A stretch of DNA of 64,000 nt from Thalassotalea_F euphylliae (GCF_042682785.1 NZ_JBHUIB010000012.1:372001-436000), one strand, 5' to 3'; positions 27,534-37,951 are shown, counted from the first letter of the stretch. Translations and numbers: made by a program. Notes: a model not told the origin generated them from the letters alone.

Positions 27534-28163
27534 TTAGGCGTTGAAATACTGTGTGGAGAGCAAGAAAGATAGAGTGCTTAACCATAACAGCTTTATCCAG
27601 TATGACATGCGCTGATAGGTGCCAACATGGCGTTTTTGTTTTACAGATTTCGCCATTTTGTACAAATAATACACGGCTATGACTACCGTAAATATTGACA
27701 CTAAATCAAACCAGCTGGGCAAGCCGATAGAATCGCTGCCCATGGCAACCAATAGTGGTGCTGTCAATAATGAGAGCAGCATGATAAACCCTGCCCAAGA
27801 GTGCACCTTGCAACTGAAGCTAGGTACCTTTGTATAAGGATCTTGGTCCATTGGAAAGTAACCAGCTACCCAGGTGCCAATACCATGGATAATTATCAAT
27901 ATGCCCGATAGTACTATCCACGCATCCGCCACTTGCAATGTCATTAAAAACCAACCAAATAGACAGAAGATAAGCCCAAGTGGATAGTTATTGATCATCG
28001 GCGACAGTTTTTGAGTGGGACTACCGGTTGCCCCCAGCTCACTACAAAATTGCTGGCTATGGCTGTAGTTTGGATAGAACTTTGCAGCAACATAAACCCC
28101 AAGTGAAATCCAAACTGTAGCAATTATCCCTGAAAGAGCGGCGATACTTTCCAATGTTGTCAT
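27534..28163 (-). CDS. DUF998-family integral membrane protein
   Basis: The 209-residue protein has about six hydrophobic helices and the DUF998-like features FCSELGATGSPTQ near residue 40 and WVAGYFPMDQDP near residue 100. The family has no established function. It is on the same strand as the patatin operon, 127 bp upstream of it, and could be transcribed with it or separately. The chemoreceptor gene lies 62 bp further upstream, with a GGGGAGC/GCTCCCC stem-loop in between. Confidence 0.75.
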   Translation of the reverse strand: MTTLESIAALSGIIATVWISLGVYVAAKFYPNYSHSQQFCSELGATGSPTQKLSPMINNYPLGLIFCLFGWFLMTLQVADAWIVLSGILIIIHGIGTWVAGYFPMDQDPYTKVPSFSCKVHSWAGFIMLLSLLTAPLLVAMGSDSIGLPSWFDLVSIFTVVIAVYYLYKMAKSVKQKRHVGTYQRMSYWIKLLWLSTLSFLLSTQYFNA

Positions 28164-28182
28164 GTTTTTTTGTTACTTTCAG

Positions 28183-28200
28183 GGGGAGCTATTGCTCCCC
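28183..28200 (-). terminator. Stem-loop between the chemoreceptor and DUF998 genes
   Basis: GGGGAGC and GCTCCCC form a perfect 7-bp stem with a 4-nt loop, 25 bp after the chemoreceptor stop. No T run follows directly on the minus strand (CTGAAAGTAAC, then seven A), so termination is likely but not certain. Confidence 0.45.
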
Positions 28201-28225
28201 AGGTAATGTTGAGAGTCGTTAAATA

Positions 28226-30232
28226 TTACACAGTAAACTGTCGGATCGTCTCGTTCAGCTCTTGTGTGATTTCACGCTGTTCACTGCTCTTAGCTGCCAT
28301 CTCACCGGTTTGGTTTACGGTGATATCGGCCAACTCATTGACTGCAATGGTTTGGCGGGTAATCTCGTCAGATGCAGAAGCCTGCTCGCGTGTCATCGAT
28401 GCCGTTTCATTGGACTGCTCTTCAATTAAAGCAATAGCTTGTGTGATTTCGTTTAATTTGTCGCTCACCTTGTTAATAGTGCCAACCCCTTGCTCAGTTT
28501 TAGCTCGGCCAACATTCATTGCTTCTACCGCTTGTGAAGCAGAGGTATGCAATTTAGCAATAATCTCTTCAATTTCTTCGGTTGAGTCTTGAGTACGACT
28601 AGCTAACGTTCTTACTTCGTCAGCAACAACAGCGAAACCGCGACCCTGTTCACCGGCACGTGCCGCTTCAATCGCAGCATTAAGTGCGAGCAAGTTGGTT
28701 TGCTCAGCAATACCTTTGATGACCTCCAACATGGCGGTAATTGATTGAGAGTTCCGATGCAGCTCTTCAACAACGTCGGCTGCCGTTGACACATCAGTCG
28801 TTAACTCGTTCATCAAACTTGTTGCTTCTTGCGCAAGTACTTGGCCTTCTCCTGATTCATTGTTCGCTTTCGTGGCATATTCAAGGGCAGTTTGTGCGTT
28901 GTCAGAAATACCGTGAATGGTTTGGGTCATTTCTGTTGCAGCCGTTGCTATTTGCTCGATGTAGCCTTTCTGTTCTGAAACATTGTTGGTAAAGTCGCCC
29001 ACTAATTTACTGACATCGTTTGATTCACCTAGCACTTTCTCTGTAGTTTGGTTGGCTTGCTTGATGATACCTTGAATGTTCGAGACGAATTGATTAAAGG
29101 CATCACTTAGCTGGCCTAATTCATCATTTCGATCGAGGTCAATACGCTGTGTCAGATCACCATCGCCTGTCGCAATGTCATTCATCGCTTCAACGATTTG
29201 GTTAAGAGGGTTAGTAAGTAGCTTCTGGATAGTATAAACAGTCACGCCAGCTGTGATCAGAATCACTAATATGACGATGATAGTTGAGCCCCAGATAGCA
29301 CTGTTCACCGGATCATCAATAACATGTTGAGGCACCATAAAGCCAACACGCCAATCCAACTCCATCGTCTCATCATCAATATTTGTGACAAAAACAAGGT
29401 AGTCTTCACCTTGCCATGTAACATGGGTCAGTGTCTCTTTCTGTTTTTCTGTGGCAGCCATTAGCTCTGTGAAACCGTCAGCATCAGAAAATTGCTTATC
29501 GACTTCTGTAAGCTTTGGTAGCGTGCTCATGTCGATGCGGTTTTGATTATCTGGAAATGAGATGATTTGACCGTCTGAGGTATACAAAAAACCGTAACCT
29601 AAGCCCTGAAACTTCATGGTATCAATCAGTTTACTGCGTACTTCAGATGCCAAAATATCAATACCCATGACGCCAAGCAGCTGCTGTGATTTACCATAAA
29701 CAGTGGTTTTTATAGACGTCACTATTGAACCATCATTGGCGTCGATTTCAGGCTTGGTAATAAATAAGCGGTCGCGCTCTAAAGCTTCATACCACCATGG
29801 ACGTTTACTTGTGAAATAGTTTGGATCGTTGTAGCGACCATTGATATCGAAATATTCATGCGTTGCTTTAGGCGCGTAGAAAACTGATTTGATCAAAGGA
29901 TCATGCGCTGATTCATTTTTAAAGAATTGGACAAGTTGCTGATACGTGGGATCACTATCAATATCGGAGCCACGTTCTGTGTATCCTTCGAACCACTCGT
30001 TCACAAATGTATTGCCTTTCAAAGACGTTACTACACGAGAGCGTTCTCGGAAAAACTCATGGATGCCGTCTGACGCTTGCTGCGTAGAAATTCGGATATT
30101 TTGAAGTACTGAGCTTTCAACGGTTTCAGCACGTTCGCTGGTTACTGAGACTGCAACAATGATCGATATTGCAGAGATAATGCTGGACACATAGAGCAAT
30201 ACCTTACGCACTACGGAAGGTCTATTTTTCAT
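28226..30232 (-). CDS. Methyl-accepting chemotaxis protein (Cache-type sensor)
   Basis: The 668-residue receptor has a membrane helix near the N-terminus (about 12-28) and a large periplasmic sensor (about 30-310). The sensor contains RPWWYEAL, DPNYFTSK and a second Cache lobe with GYGFLYTSDGQIISFP, typical of double-Cache domains. A second membrane helix (about 318-340) leads to a HAMP region and a methylated coiled coil. The highly conserved hairpin tip is near ALNAAIEAARAGEQGRGFAV. Such receptors bind small ligands such as amino or organic acids and signal to CheA. The ligand cannot be read from the sequence. Confidence 0.95.
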   Translation of the reverse strand: MKNRPSVVRKVLLYVSSIISAISIIVAVSVTSERAETVESSVLQNIRISTQQASDGIHEFFRERSRVVTSLKGNTFVNEWFEGYTERGSDIDSDPTYQQLVQFFKNESAHDPLIKSVFYAPKATHEYFDINGRYNDPNYFTSKRPWWYEALERDRLFITKPEIDANDGSIVTSIKTTVYGKSQQLLGVMGIDILASEVRSKLIDTMKFQGLGYGFLYTSDGQIISFPDNQNRIDMSTLPKLTEVDKQFSDADGFTELMAATEKQKETLTHVTWQGEDYLVFVTNIDDETMELDWRVGFMVPQHVIDDPVNSAIWGSTIIVILVILITAGVTVYTIQKLLTNPLNQIVEAMNDIATGDGDLTQRIDLDRNDELGQLSDAFNQFVSNIQGIIKQANQTTEKVLGESNDVSKLVGDFTNNVSEQKGYIEQIATAATEMTQTIHGISDNAQTALEYATKANNESGEGQVLAQEATSLMNELTTDVSTAADVVEELHRNSQSITAMLEVIKGIAEQTNLLALNAAIEAARAGEQGRGFAVVADEVRTLASRTQDSTEEIEEIIAKLHTSASQAVEAMNVGRAKTEQGVGTINKVSDKLNEITQAIALIEEQSNETASMTREQASASDEITRQTIAVNELADITVNQTGEMAAKSSEQREITQELNETIRQFTV

Positions 30233-30466
30233 GTTTCACCCTGAATTTATAATTTAGTTTCGGTCTGCAACTGCATGAGGTGTGTCCGTATCTATTTGTA
30301 TTAACTAAGCTTTCCCTGCTCTGGTTAACTGCAATTGAAGACACGAGATGGTATACAACTATTATTGTTGTGGTTCTAATTACCGCCCCGATTTCGACTC
30401 ATATTGACGAAAAATTTTACATTTGTCATGCGCTAATCAAAAAAATATACAATTTTTATTTGGGAT

Positions 30467-30495
30467 AAAAAAAGAGCAAGCGATTGCTTGCTCTT
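30467..30495 (-). terminator. Intrinsic terminator after the DPP-IV-like gene
   Basis: On the minus strand AAGAGCAAGC and GCTTGCTCTT form a 10-bp stem with a 4-nt loop, followed by a run of seven T. It lies about 20 bp past the stop of the peptidase gene. The rest of the 30233-30514 gap holds no gene that I accept. Confidence 0.88.
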
Positions 30496-30514
30496 GATGA
30501 AGGTGATGAACGCC

Positions 30515-32740
30515 TTATTTAAAGTGGCGATCAAAGAAATTGACGATAGTATTACCTAAGTGAACTTGAACTTTCTTCCCGCGCATACTGTGCTTACTGC
30601 CCGGGTAAGTCATCAATTCAAACGTTTTATTTTGATCTTGCATCGCTTTGATTAACTTCGTTGTGTTGGTGAACAATACGTTGTCGTCAGCCATTCCATG
30701 ATATACCAATAGTGCACCATTTAAACCATCGATGTAAGGGAATACACTGCTTTGTTCATAGCCTTCCGCGTTTGCTTTAGGGTGATTTAAATAACGCTCT
30801 GTGTAGTGCGTATCATATAGCATCCAATCGGTTACTGGCGCACCAGAGACACCTGCTTTAAAGTAATCACCTGCTTTGAACATAGACATTAACGCCATAT
30901 AGCCACCGTAAGAGTGCCCATATACACCAATACGTTCTTTGTCCACATATGGCAACGTGTGTAGGTATTTCACGCCTGTGATTTGGTCTGTAACTTCAAC
31001 ATCACCTAATTTTTCATAAATTGGAAATTCAAAGCCTGTACCTCGATAGTTTGAGCCTCGATTATCCAATTGAAAAACAATGTAACCTTGCTGCACGAGA
31101 TACTGAGTGAAGTATTCTTTCTTGCTCCATGCGTTAGTCACACGTTGTGCGTGTGGTCCACCATAGACGCTAACAATAACTGGGTACTGTTTACCTGGCT
31201 CCATTCCTTTCGGTTTGTAGAGTTTATAGTACAGGTTAGTCGTGTCGTCATCCGAACGGATTGAGCCGTATTGAGGTAACGACCAATTTTCCATGTAAGG
31301 CGTTAGTGGATGTGTTTCATTAACCACGTTTTCTGACAACCAAGTAATACGAGCACCGTCAGTTTTATGAAGGCTTACTTGATTTGGTTGCGAAATGTTT
31401 GAGTAGTTATCAATATAGGACTGGTTGTCACCCGCAAACACTATTTTATGGAAACCGTTACGTTTAGTCACACGTGCTACATTTTCCGGTGACTTCGCTT
31501 TTAGAGGCACTTTATATAAATGACGTTCAAGCGCTGTGTCTGCACGGCCCGTAAAATAAAGCCAGCCATTTTCTTCATCAACGCTTTCTAATTGGTCAAC
31601 AACCCATTGACCTTTGGTCAATTGAGCTTCTAATTTACCTTTGCTGCTAAAATGATACAGGTGTTTGTAACCATCACGCTCTGATGCCCAGATAAAGCTA
31701 TTGTCTTTCAGGAAGTACAAATCGTGATGCAAATTTATCCAGTGATCAGATGTTTCGGTAAGCAGTACATTTTGACGGCGGTTACGCAGGTTATAACTGC
31801 GTAATTCTAGTTTTTTCTGGTCACGACTTTGCCATTGGTAGGTTAGTACTTGGCTATTATTGGTCCAATTGACTCGTGGGATATAAATATCGGTATCTTT
31901 ACCTGTGTCAATGAAGCGTATCTTTTTTCCTTTAACATCTACCGTGGCAAGTTGAATGTTTACGTTGTTGGTACCTGTGGCGGGATAACGCTGTTCAATT
32001 AGCTTAATATCTTCTGCATAGATTTCGTTGCGAATTTCGATTTGCACAGGCGATTCATCAACACGCAAAAACGCGATGTTTTTCTCGTCCGGAGCCCACC
32101 AATATCCCGTCATTCGGTCCATTTCTTCTTGAGCAACAAACTCAGACATACCGTTTTTGATAGGGCCTTTTCCGTCTTTAGTCAGCCTGCGTTCTTTACC
32201 AGACTTAATATCGATGACGTAAATATTCTGGTTACGGATAAAAGAAATGAAATTACCTTTTGGAGAAAACTTTACATCAGTTTCAAAGGCTTCCGTTTCG
32301 GTCAGGCGTTTCGATGTTTTATCTTCTAAGTTGTAATAGTAGATATCACCGTTTACGGGAAAGAGTAGTGCTGTACCATCATTTGAAAAGGTATATTCCA
32401 TAATACCTGTGCCATAGACACGTTGGCGTTCACGGCGTGCTTTTTCTTCATCCGATAAGGTTTCTGGCCCTGCGAAAATATCGTTTGAATCAACTAGCAG
32501 TCTATTCTCGTCTGCCTCTATGTTGTATTCCCATAAATCGTAACGGTAGATGTCGTCAGTTTTACCTTGCAAATAGGTAACACGAGAACCGTCAGGAGAA
32601 AAAGACAATGACTTAGGCGCTTGACCTGTTAGTGATGGTGCGCTGTTGATGCGCTCTAAGGTAAGTTTTTCGGCATTAACACTTAGTGTGGCTAATGCAA
32701 CAGCCAGCAAAGTTGCTGACTTCTTGAGTAATACGTTCAT
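30515..32740 (-). CDS. S9 prolyl-peptidase, dipeptidyl-peptidase-IV type
   Basis: The 741-residue protein begins with a signal peptide (hydrophobic residues 8-20, ending SVNA-E). An N-terminal beta-propeller is followed by an alpha/beta-hydrolase domain from about residue 490. The catalytic triad is S610 in VYGHSYGGYMAL, D685 in HGMADDNVLF and H717 in YPGSKHSMRG. A Glu-Glu motif (FVAQEEMDRM, about residue 209) matches the site where DPP-IV binds the free N-terminus. It should remove X-Pro or X-Ala dipeptides in the periplasm for peptide use. It is monocistronic, with its own terminator. Confidence 0.92.
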   Translation of the reverse strand: MNVLLKKSATLLAVALATLSVNAEKLTLERINSAPSLTGQAPKSLSFSPDGSRVTYLQGKTDDIYRYDLWEYNIEADENRLLVDSNDIFAGPETLSDEEKARRERQRVYGTGIMEYTFSNDGTALLFPVNGDIYYYNLEDKTSKRLTETEAFETDVKFSPKGNFISFIRNQNIYVIDIKSGKERRLTKDGKGPIKNGMSEFVAQEEMDRMTGYWWAPDEKNIAFLRVDESPVQIEIRNEIYAEDIKLIEQRYPATGTNNVNIQLATVDVKGKKIRFIDTGKDTDIYIPRVNWTNNSQVLTYQWQSRDQKKLELRSYNLRNRRQNVLLTETSDHWINLHHDLYFLKDNSFIWASERDGYKHLYHFSSKGKLEAQLTKGQWVVDQLESVDEENGWLYFTGRADTALERHLYKVPLKAKSPENVARVTKRNGFHKIVFAGDNQSYIDNYSNISQPNQVSLHKTDGARITWLSENVVNETHPLTPYMENWSLPQYGSIRSDDDTTNLYYKLYKPKGMEPGKQYPVIVSVYGGPHAQRVTNAWSKKEYFTQYLVQQGYIVFQLDNRGSNYRGTGFEFPIYEKLGDVEVTDQITGVKYLHTLPYVDKERIGVYGHSYGGYMALMSMFKAGDYFKAGVSGAPVTDWMLYDTHYTERYLNHPKANAEGYEQSSVFPYIDGLNGALLVYHGMADDNVLFTNTTKLIKAMQDQNKTFELMTYPGSKHSMRGKKVQVHLGNTIVNFFDRHFK

Positions 32741-32841
32741 TAAAAACCCTTAAACTGCGGGAATATTGCGCCTTTATGTGGCGTAAAAGCTCGCAGCAGT
32801 CTAACAAAATTTTTTATACAGGTAGAGCGCTAAATTTGTTA

Positions 32842-34206
32842 CTAAATAGCATCTAGTGCTTGGCTTAATTTTTTCACACCAATCACTTCCATACCCTCTA
32901 TAGGCGTCTTAGGCATATTGTTGTATGGCACAATTGCACGTTTGAAACCGTGTTTAGCTGCTTCATTAATACGTTCCTGGCCGCTTGGTACAGGACGAAT
33001 TTCTCCAGATAAACCAACTTCGCCAAATACCACAAGGTCTTGCGGTAAAGCTCTATCGCGAAAGCTAGATACAAGCGCCAGTAGCAAAGCCAAATCAATA
33101 CTGGTTTCTGCAACTTTAACGCCACCGACGACATTAACGAAAACGTCTTGATCGTTCATTTGTAAACCGCCGTGACGGTGCAATACCGCGAGCAACATCG
33201 CTAATCTATTTTGTTCTGCGCCCACCGCTACACGTCGAGGATTACCAAGGGCTGAATGGTCGACTAGGGCTTGAATTTCAACAAGAAGTGGGCGAGTGCC
33301 TTCCCAAAGCACCATGACGACACTGCCTGGCGTTTGCTCTTCGCCACGATTTAGAAAGATAGCAGAGGGGTTTTTAACTTCTTTCAAACCAGTTCCCGTC
33401 ATACCGAAGACGCCTAACTCGTTGACGGCGCCAAATCGGTTTTTATGGCCACGCAATGTGCGATAGCGTGAATCAGTAGAACCTTCTAGCATGATAGAGC
33501 AGTCGATACAGTGCTCTAAAACTTTAGGCCCTGCTAAGTTACCGTCTTTTGTGACATGACCAACCAAAATCATGGCGACATGATGCTGTTTGGCAAATCG
33601 CGTTAAATACGCTGCACTTTCTCTCACTTGAGAAACACTACCCGGAGCAGACTGCACGTCACTCATGTGCATGACTTGGATAGAGTCGATGACCATGATT
33701 TTAGGTTTTTCGCGTTCGGCAATATGACAGATAGTTTCAACACTCGTCTCTGATAAAAGCTTCAACTGATCTGTTTGCAGACCAAGTCGTTTAGCTCTCA
33801 TCGCAACCTGCTGCAAAGATTCCTCACCAGTGATGTACAAGGTTTGCATTTGGCTGGCGAGGTGACACATGGTTTGCAATAGCAATGTACTTTTACCCGC
33901 ACCAGGTTCACCACCAATTAATATTGCGCTTCCTGGAACAATACCGCCGCCAAGAACGCGGTCAAACTCGGCAAAACCCGATGAAAAACGGGGGAGGTCG
34001 GTTAAATCAATGGTGTCTAAGGTTTGCACTTCGGCGTTAACAGCGCCAGCGTAGCCAGAAAACCCTCCGCCTCTGCCCGCAGATGGTTTGGCTTGGCGGA
34101 ATTCGGAAATCGTGTTCCAAGATTTACATTCGCTGCATTGTCCGTGCCATCGGGTAAAGTCGGCACCACATTCAGTGCATACATAAGAGGTTTTATTTTT
34201 AGCCAT
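32842..34206 (-). CDS. radA: DNA repair protein RadA
   Basis: The 454-residue protein has the full RadA/Sms layout. A four-Cys zinc finger (C10, C13, C24, C27) comes first, then the Walker A GGEPGAGKST at 98-107. The RadA-specific KNRFG motif (LRGHKNRFGAVNELGVF) follows, and a Lon-like C-terminal domain includes FGEVGLSGEIRPV. RadA is a RecA-like helicase that promotes branch migration in recombination. It is divergent from the PilZ gene across 179 bp, an order seen in related genomes. Confidence 0.96.
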   Translation of the reverse strand: MAKNKTSYVCTECGADFTRWHGQCSECKSWNTISEFRQAKPSAGRGGGFSGYAGAVNAEVQTLDTIDLTDLPRFSSGFAEFDRVLGGGIVPGSAILIGGEPGAGKSTLLLQTMCHLASQMQTLYITGEESLQQVAMRAKRLGLQTDQLKLLSETSVETICHIAEREKPKIMVIDSIQVMHMSDVQSAPGSVSQVRESAAYLTRFAKQHHVAMILVGHVTKDGNLAGPKVLEHCIDCSIMLEGSTDSRYRTLRGHKNRFGAVNELGVFGMTGTGLKEVKNPSAIFLNRGEEQTPGSVVMVLWEGTRPLLVEIQALVDHSALGNPRRVAVGAEQNRLAMLLAVLHRHGGLQMNDQDVFVNVVGGVKVAETSIDLALLLALVSSFRDRALPQDLVVFGEVGLSGEIRPVPSGQERINEAAKHGFKRAIVPYNNMPKTPIEGMEVIGVKKLSQALDAI

Positions 34207-34385
34207 GAATGTCCTTTAAGGGCATAGATATTGCTTTTACGTGGATAGTGTTTAAAAATTGGCGTTATCAACTTTTTATTCACGTAACTGGTCGCTTTTT
34301 GATGAAATGGCGACGTGGTTTAGACGCGGCGTATTGTGCTGACTTGGCCTAAATATATCGTCATTGTATAGATAACCGAGCGTAA

Positions 34386-36839
34386 ATGACTAAAGATTTT
34401 TCTCAATATATAAAAATAATTGAACGCTTCCGAGGGAAAGTAAATCAAAGCGACTTTGAAGCTAATTTTCAAAGCGCGACGCAGAATATTGCTAAAACTG
34501 ATCGCTTCTTACTCAAAATGGAATTGAAGCGGTTGGCGCAACCGTGCACGCGTTTAATTGATTTACGTGGTCATGTTGACGGCGAATGCAAGGCATTTGA
34601 AGATGATAATCGCGTACACTTTATTGATGATATTGCAGAAAAAGTATTTAAAGAAAATATGGCGGCATACGGTGGATATACCTTTGGCGTATATGAAGCC
34701 GTTAATAATACTGAAAATAATTTCCGTGTCATTTACCAGAAAGAGAAGTCTTCGACGATAGCTGCGGCAAATCCAAGTGCCTCTGATAGCCCTAAAATAC
34801 TAGAAAAATTGCAGTATCCCGCAAAGTTTTACCCATTTGGTCATTACCACAACCGTAGTGAAGAGCGGATGAATTTCGCAATTGCTATCGAGGTAGAGTT
34901 GCCAAATGGTGAAGCGCTAGAAGCGACAAGTTCAGATATCAGTGTTAGTGGCTGTAAGTTTCGCTTCCATCAAACACAGAAAGTAGCCGTTGGCGATGTT
35001 TTAAAAATTGTTTTCAAAGGTTTAACCGAAGAGTTTCAGTTTGGTAAAGACAACAGCTTTGAATACGAAGTATGCAACATTAGCATTGAAGAAAATAGTC
35101 AATTTATCGGTGCTAAGCGCTTAATGTCCGTCGAAAAAGATGGCTTTAAAACCTTTTTACAAGGGTATATCCAAGGCAATAAACGTCGCTATAAAATCAA
35201 TTTGGATAACACCATTCAAGCGATTCAATCGCGCAGTTTAGAACAATTCACTTTACCTAAATCGAATGAGTTGCCTGTTTTTATCCAGCGTCAAGGTACT
35301 GAATTGTTACCACGATATGCGCTGACGTCGAACAACAACCAAGCTACATACGAATATTGGCAGGATGAGACAAAGCGTTCAGCATTACACTTTTTGATCA
35401 ATGCCGATCGAATCGAACGCCTGATAAGAGCGGCGAAATTAGGCAAGCCATTAACTGTCTATAGTTTTGTCCATCAAAGCCAAGGGAAGAGTTTTTTCTA
35501 CACGGCGGATGAAAAACAGCTAGCGCAAGACCGTGAATTTATGAGCCAGTTCATTGGTTTTGCTGCATCTAAGAATACATTTGCCGTGACCGAGTTATCA
35601 ATTCTTGAAGTCAATAGCGCACATGCGTTGAGCCCATTTACGGTGGCCAATACACTGCCGAAGAAAGATGAATACTTGAATCTTCCACCTTCCGAAGAAG
35701 TCGACGCTATCGTTGCGCGCTTACCTTATATCGTCACGGCACTGGATATTACCGATGACAAAGTGCATGCAGACTATGCACAACTTAGCTTTAAAGATAT
35801 TGATAAAGCAAAGCTGAAATCGCTAGGGCACAAGCGTTCAGCTACACCTATAGTGGTCGATAGTTTAGGCATTAATTATCGCAACCACCGTCAAGAAGCA
35901 CGTTTTGTTTATAAAACGCCTGTTGTTGTAGAAGCTGAAGGTGTGAAATGGACAGGCGTATCGCAAGATTTTTCTGTGTCTGGTTTGAAAGTAAACCTGG
36001 ATAAGTCGGCTGTGTTAAGTAAAGGGGAAATCGTCAATATTAGCTTCCCTAATTTACAAAAAATCACGTCTTCGTTTGATTTAAAATCATTGCCGTATGA
36101 AGTGATGCGAATCAACAAGAAAAAGAATGTACTAAATTTGCGTGTATTTGTTGAAAAACATCAACACATTGGTCGTGCATTCTTTAAAGTGTTGATAGAG
36201 AAAAACAAAGAAAAGCTAACGCCTGATGAATATGCAGATATGACACCAGGGTTGGCGAAAGCATTGCGCTCGATTTATTCACATGTTCTGAAAGTGCCAA
36301 CACTTTTCGTTCAAACCAGCGGAAGTCGTTACAAGATAGAGTCGGTAGGTGGAAGCACACCTGATTTACCGTTGTTGACACAAATGCGGTCGCTAAGTGA
36401 TAGACCCAATCATTTTAATTTGTATCCTTTGCTGAATAACCAGCAAGCAACAAGTTTAATGAGCTCTACGCTGAAGAAACTGCAGGCGTCAGATGCACCG
36501 ATAACCGATACGTTATATATCTCAATTAAGCATGACTCTGAGCTTATCGATAAAGCGGTGACCACCAAGCTTGCTAGTGAGCTACAAACAAGCAAGCTAA
36601 AGAAGATGTTTATATCTAACGCACTGAAAAGCGGAAGCTTTTATTGTGTATTAGTGAAGCTGTCCCGTGCTGATGAGCCTGATATGGACCATTTGAACCC
36701 TGAACTGAGTTACATAGGTTCTTATGCGATTCACCGGGGTAAGCAAATCGAACAAGATATATGGAGTGTAGCTGGTGTTATCCAGTGTTTTGATGTGACG
36801 CAAGAAACGGTCTTACGTCATCAATTATTGTCGGTTTAA
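34386..36839 (+). CDS. Large protein with two PilZ domains
   Basis: The 817-residue soluble protein contains two PilZ cyclic-di-GMP-binding signatures. The first has RSEER (R157-R161) and DISVSG (from D184); the second has RQEAR (R502-R506) and DFSVSG (from D528). Both keep the RxxxR and D/NxSxxG residues that hold the ligand. The rest (1-150, 230-490, 590-817) is mixed alpha/beta with no domain I recognise. No membrane segment is seen. It is flanked by radA and serB, and the upstream region has a weak Shine-Dalgarno. It probably changes surface or motility behaviour in response to cyclic di-GMP, but the output is not evident. Confidence 0.85.
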   Translation: MTKDFSQYIKIIERFRGKVNQSDFEANFQSATQNIAKTDRFLLKMELKRLAQPCTRLIDLRGHVDGECKAFEDDNRVHFIDDIAEKVFKENMAAYGGYTFGVYEAVNNTENNFRVIYQKEKSSTIAAANPSASDSPKILEKLQYPAKFYPFGHYHNRSEERMNFAIAIEVELPNGEALEATSSDISVSGCKFRFHQTQKVAVGDVLKIVFKGLTEEFQFGKDNSFEYEVCNISIEENSQFIGAKRLMSVEKDGFKTFLQGYIQGNKRRYKINLDNTIQAIQSRSLEQFTLPKSNELPVFIQRQGTELLPRYALTSNNNQATYEYWQDETKRSALHFLINADRIERLIRAAKLGKPLTVYSFVHQSQGKSFFYTADEKQLAQDREFMSQFIGFAASKNTFAVTELSILEVNSAHALSPFTVANTLPKKDEYLNLPPSEEVDAIVARLPYIVTALDITDDKVHADYAQLSFKDIDKAKLKSLGHKRSATPIVVDSLGINYRNHRQEARFVYKTPVVVEAEGVKWTGVSQDFSVSGLKVNLDKSAVLSKGEIVNISFPNLQKITSSFDLKSLPYEVMRINKKKNVLNLRVFVEKHQHIGRAFFKVLIEKNKEKLTPDEYADMTPGLAKALRSIYSHVLKVPTLFVQTSGSRYKIESVGGSTPDLPLLTQMRSLSDRPNHFNLYPLLNNQQATSLMSSTLKKLQASDAPITDTLYISIKHDSELIDKAVTTKLASELQTSKLKKMFISNALKSGSFYCVLVKLSRADEPDMDHLNPELSYIGSYAIHRGKQIEQDIWSVAGVIQCFDVTQETVLRHQLLSV

Positions 36840-36849
36840 TACCGGTCTC

Positions 36850-37890
36850 TTACTTCAAATAATGCAGCATAAGGTCTAAGCCAGAGTGACTGATACTGGT
36901 GTCAGCTTTTGCCAGTACTAAAGGTTTGGCTTTGTAAGCAACGCCCATGTGAGCAGCGGCCATCATAACCAAGTCATTCGCACCATCTCCCATCGCAACA
37001 GTTTGAGTGCTATCTATAGCGTATTGTTCGGCTAATGACTGAAGTACCTCGGCTTTTACATTCGCATCGACAACGCGACCTAATACCTTGCCTGTTAGCT
37101 TTGCGTCTACAATCTCTAGCACATTAGCTTCGGCTGCGTCTAAACCAAGCAGTGCTTTCAGATGATCGGCAAAATAGGTAAAGCCGCCAGAAGCGATAGC
37201 CACTTTCCAGTTATGTTGTTTCAGCTCTTCAATCAACACTTGCAGGCCCGGCATCAAAGGAATGTCTTTAGCAACTTCAGCCAGAATAGATTCTGGCGCA
37301 TTTTCTAGTGTGCCCACACGTTGATATAGGCTCTCAGAAAAATCTAGCTTTCCTTGCATGGCAAGTTCAGTAACTTCGGCAACTTTTTCACCAACGCCTG
37401 CTAGCGCGGCGATTTCATCAATACATTCTATTTGAATTGTGGTTGAGTCCATATCCATAACGAGCAAGCCAGGTGTAGAGAGTGTAGGCGCATTCTGGAC
37501 TAGGGCGGCCTCGATGCCTTCGGTGAGGGTGATCTCAACTAGCTTTTCGCGCGCACGTGTTAAGTCAGGCGTATTCACTAGCATACGCAGGCTAGTTAAC
37601 GCATTGCGATGGTTAACCGCTGTGATTGTCGCATCTGTGAGTAAACATTGATTCAAAATTTTCGCTAGGACAGGAAATTCGATATCTGAAAATACGATGA
37701 GCTCAATCGTACTCGCACTATTGGCAGATGTTGCATCTAATGAAAACACATTATCGGCAAGAGAGAGTGAAACGGGCAGAGAGCCTTGAATAGCCTCAAT
37801 CGCTTGTGAAAGCGGTTGTTGTAGTGATACGTCGAACGTCAAAGGTAAAGCACTAGCAGTCACGGAATTTCCTATATTTTGATTATTCAA
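36850..37890 (-). CDS. serB: Phosphoserine phosphatase
   Basis: This 346-residue HAD-family enzyme carries DMDSTTIQIECIDEIA (nucleophile D146, acid/base D148), the cap region, a conserved Lys near residue 290 and the motif MGDGANDLVMMAAAHMGVA. It removes phosphate from L-phosphoserine, the last step of serine synthesis. The N-terminal 130 residues form an ACT-like region, as in the longer SerB proteins. It ends 10 bp from the convergent PilZ gene and is divergent from the ytjB-like gene, the same neighbour as in E. coli. Confidence 0.95.
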   Translation of the reverse strand: MNNQNIGNSVTASALPLTFDVSLQQPLSQAIEAIQGSLPVSLSLADNVFSLDATSANSASTIELIVFSDIEFPVLAKILNQCLLTDATITAVNHRNALTSLRMLVNTPDLTRAREKLVEITLTEGIEAALVQNAPTLSTPGLLVMDMDSTTIQIECIDEIAALAGVGEKVAEVTELAMQGKLDFSESLYQRVGTLENAPESILAEVAKDIPLMPGLQVLIEELKQHNWKVAIASGGFTYFADHLKALLGLDAAEANVLEIVDAKLTGKVLGRVVDANVKAEVLQSLAEQYAIDSTQTVAMGDGANDLVMMAAAHMGVAYKAKPLVLAKADTSISHSGLDLMLHYLK

Positions 37891-37951
37891 ACTGAATAGA
37901 AATTACGATATTGTATTGAAATAGGTCGTTATCTAAAAAGCTTGGTTGGTC

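Noticed and set aside
28170..28592. 140-codon plus-strand ORF antisense to the chemoreceptor signalling domain
   Set aside because: The opposite frame is an unambiguous chemoreceptor. The Ser/Val-rich product is a shadow of its coiled coil.
30280..30468. 62-codon plus-strand ORF between the chemoreceptor and peptidase genes
   Set aside because: It lies in AT-rich intergenic DNA, has no good ribosome site, shows no recognisable domain, and its end reaches the minus-strand terminator.
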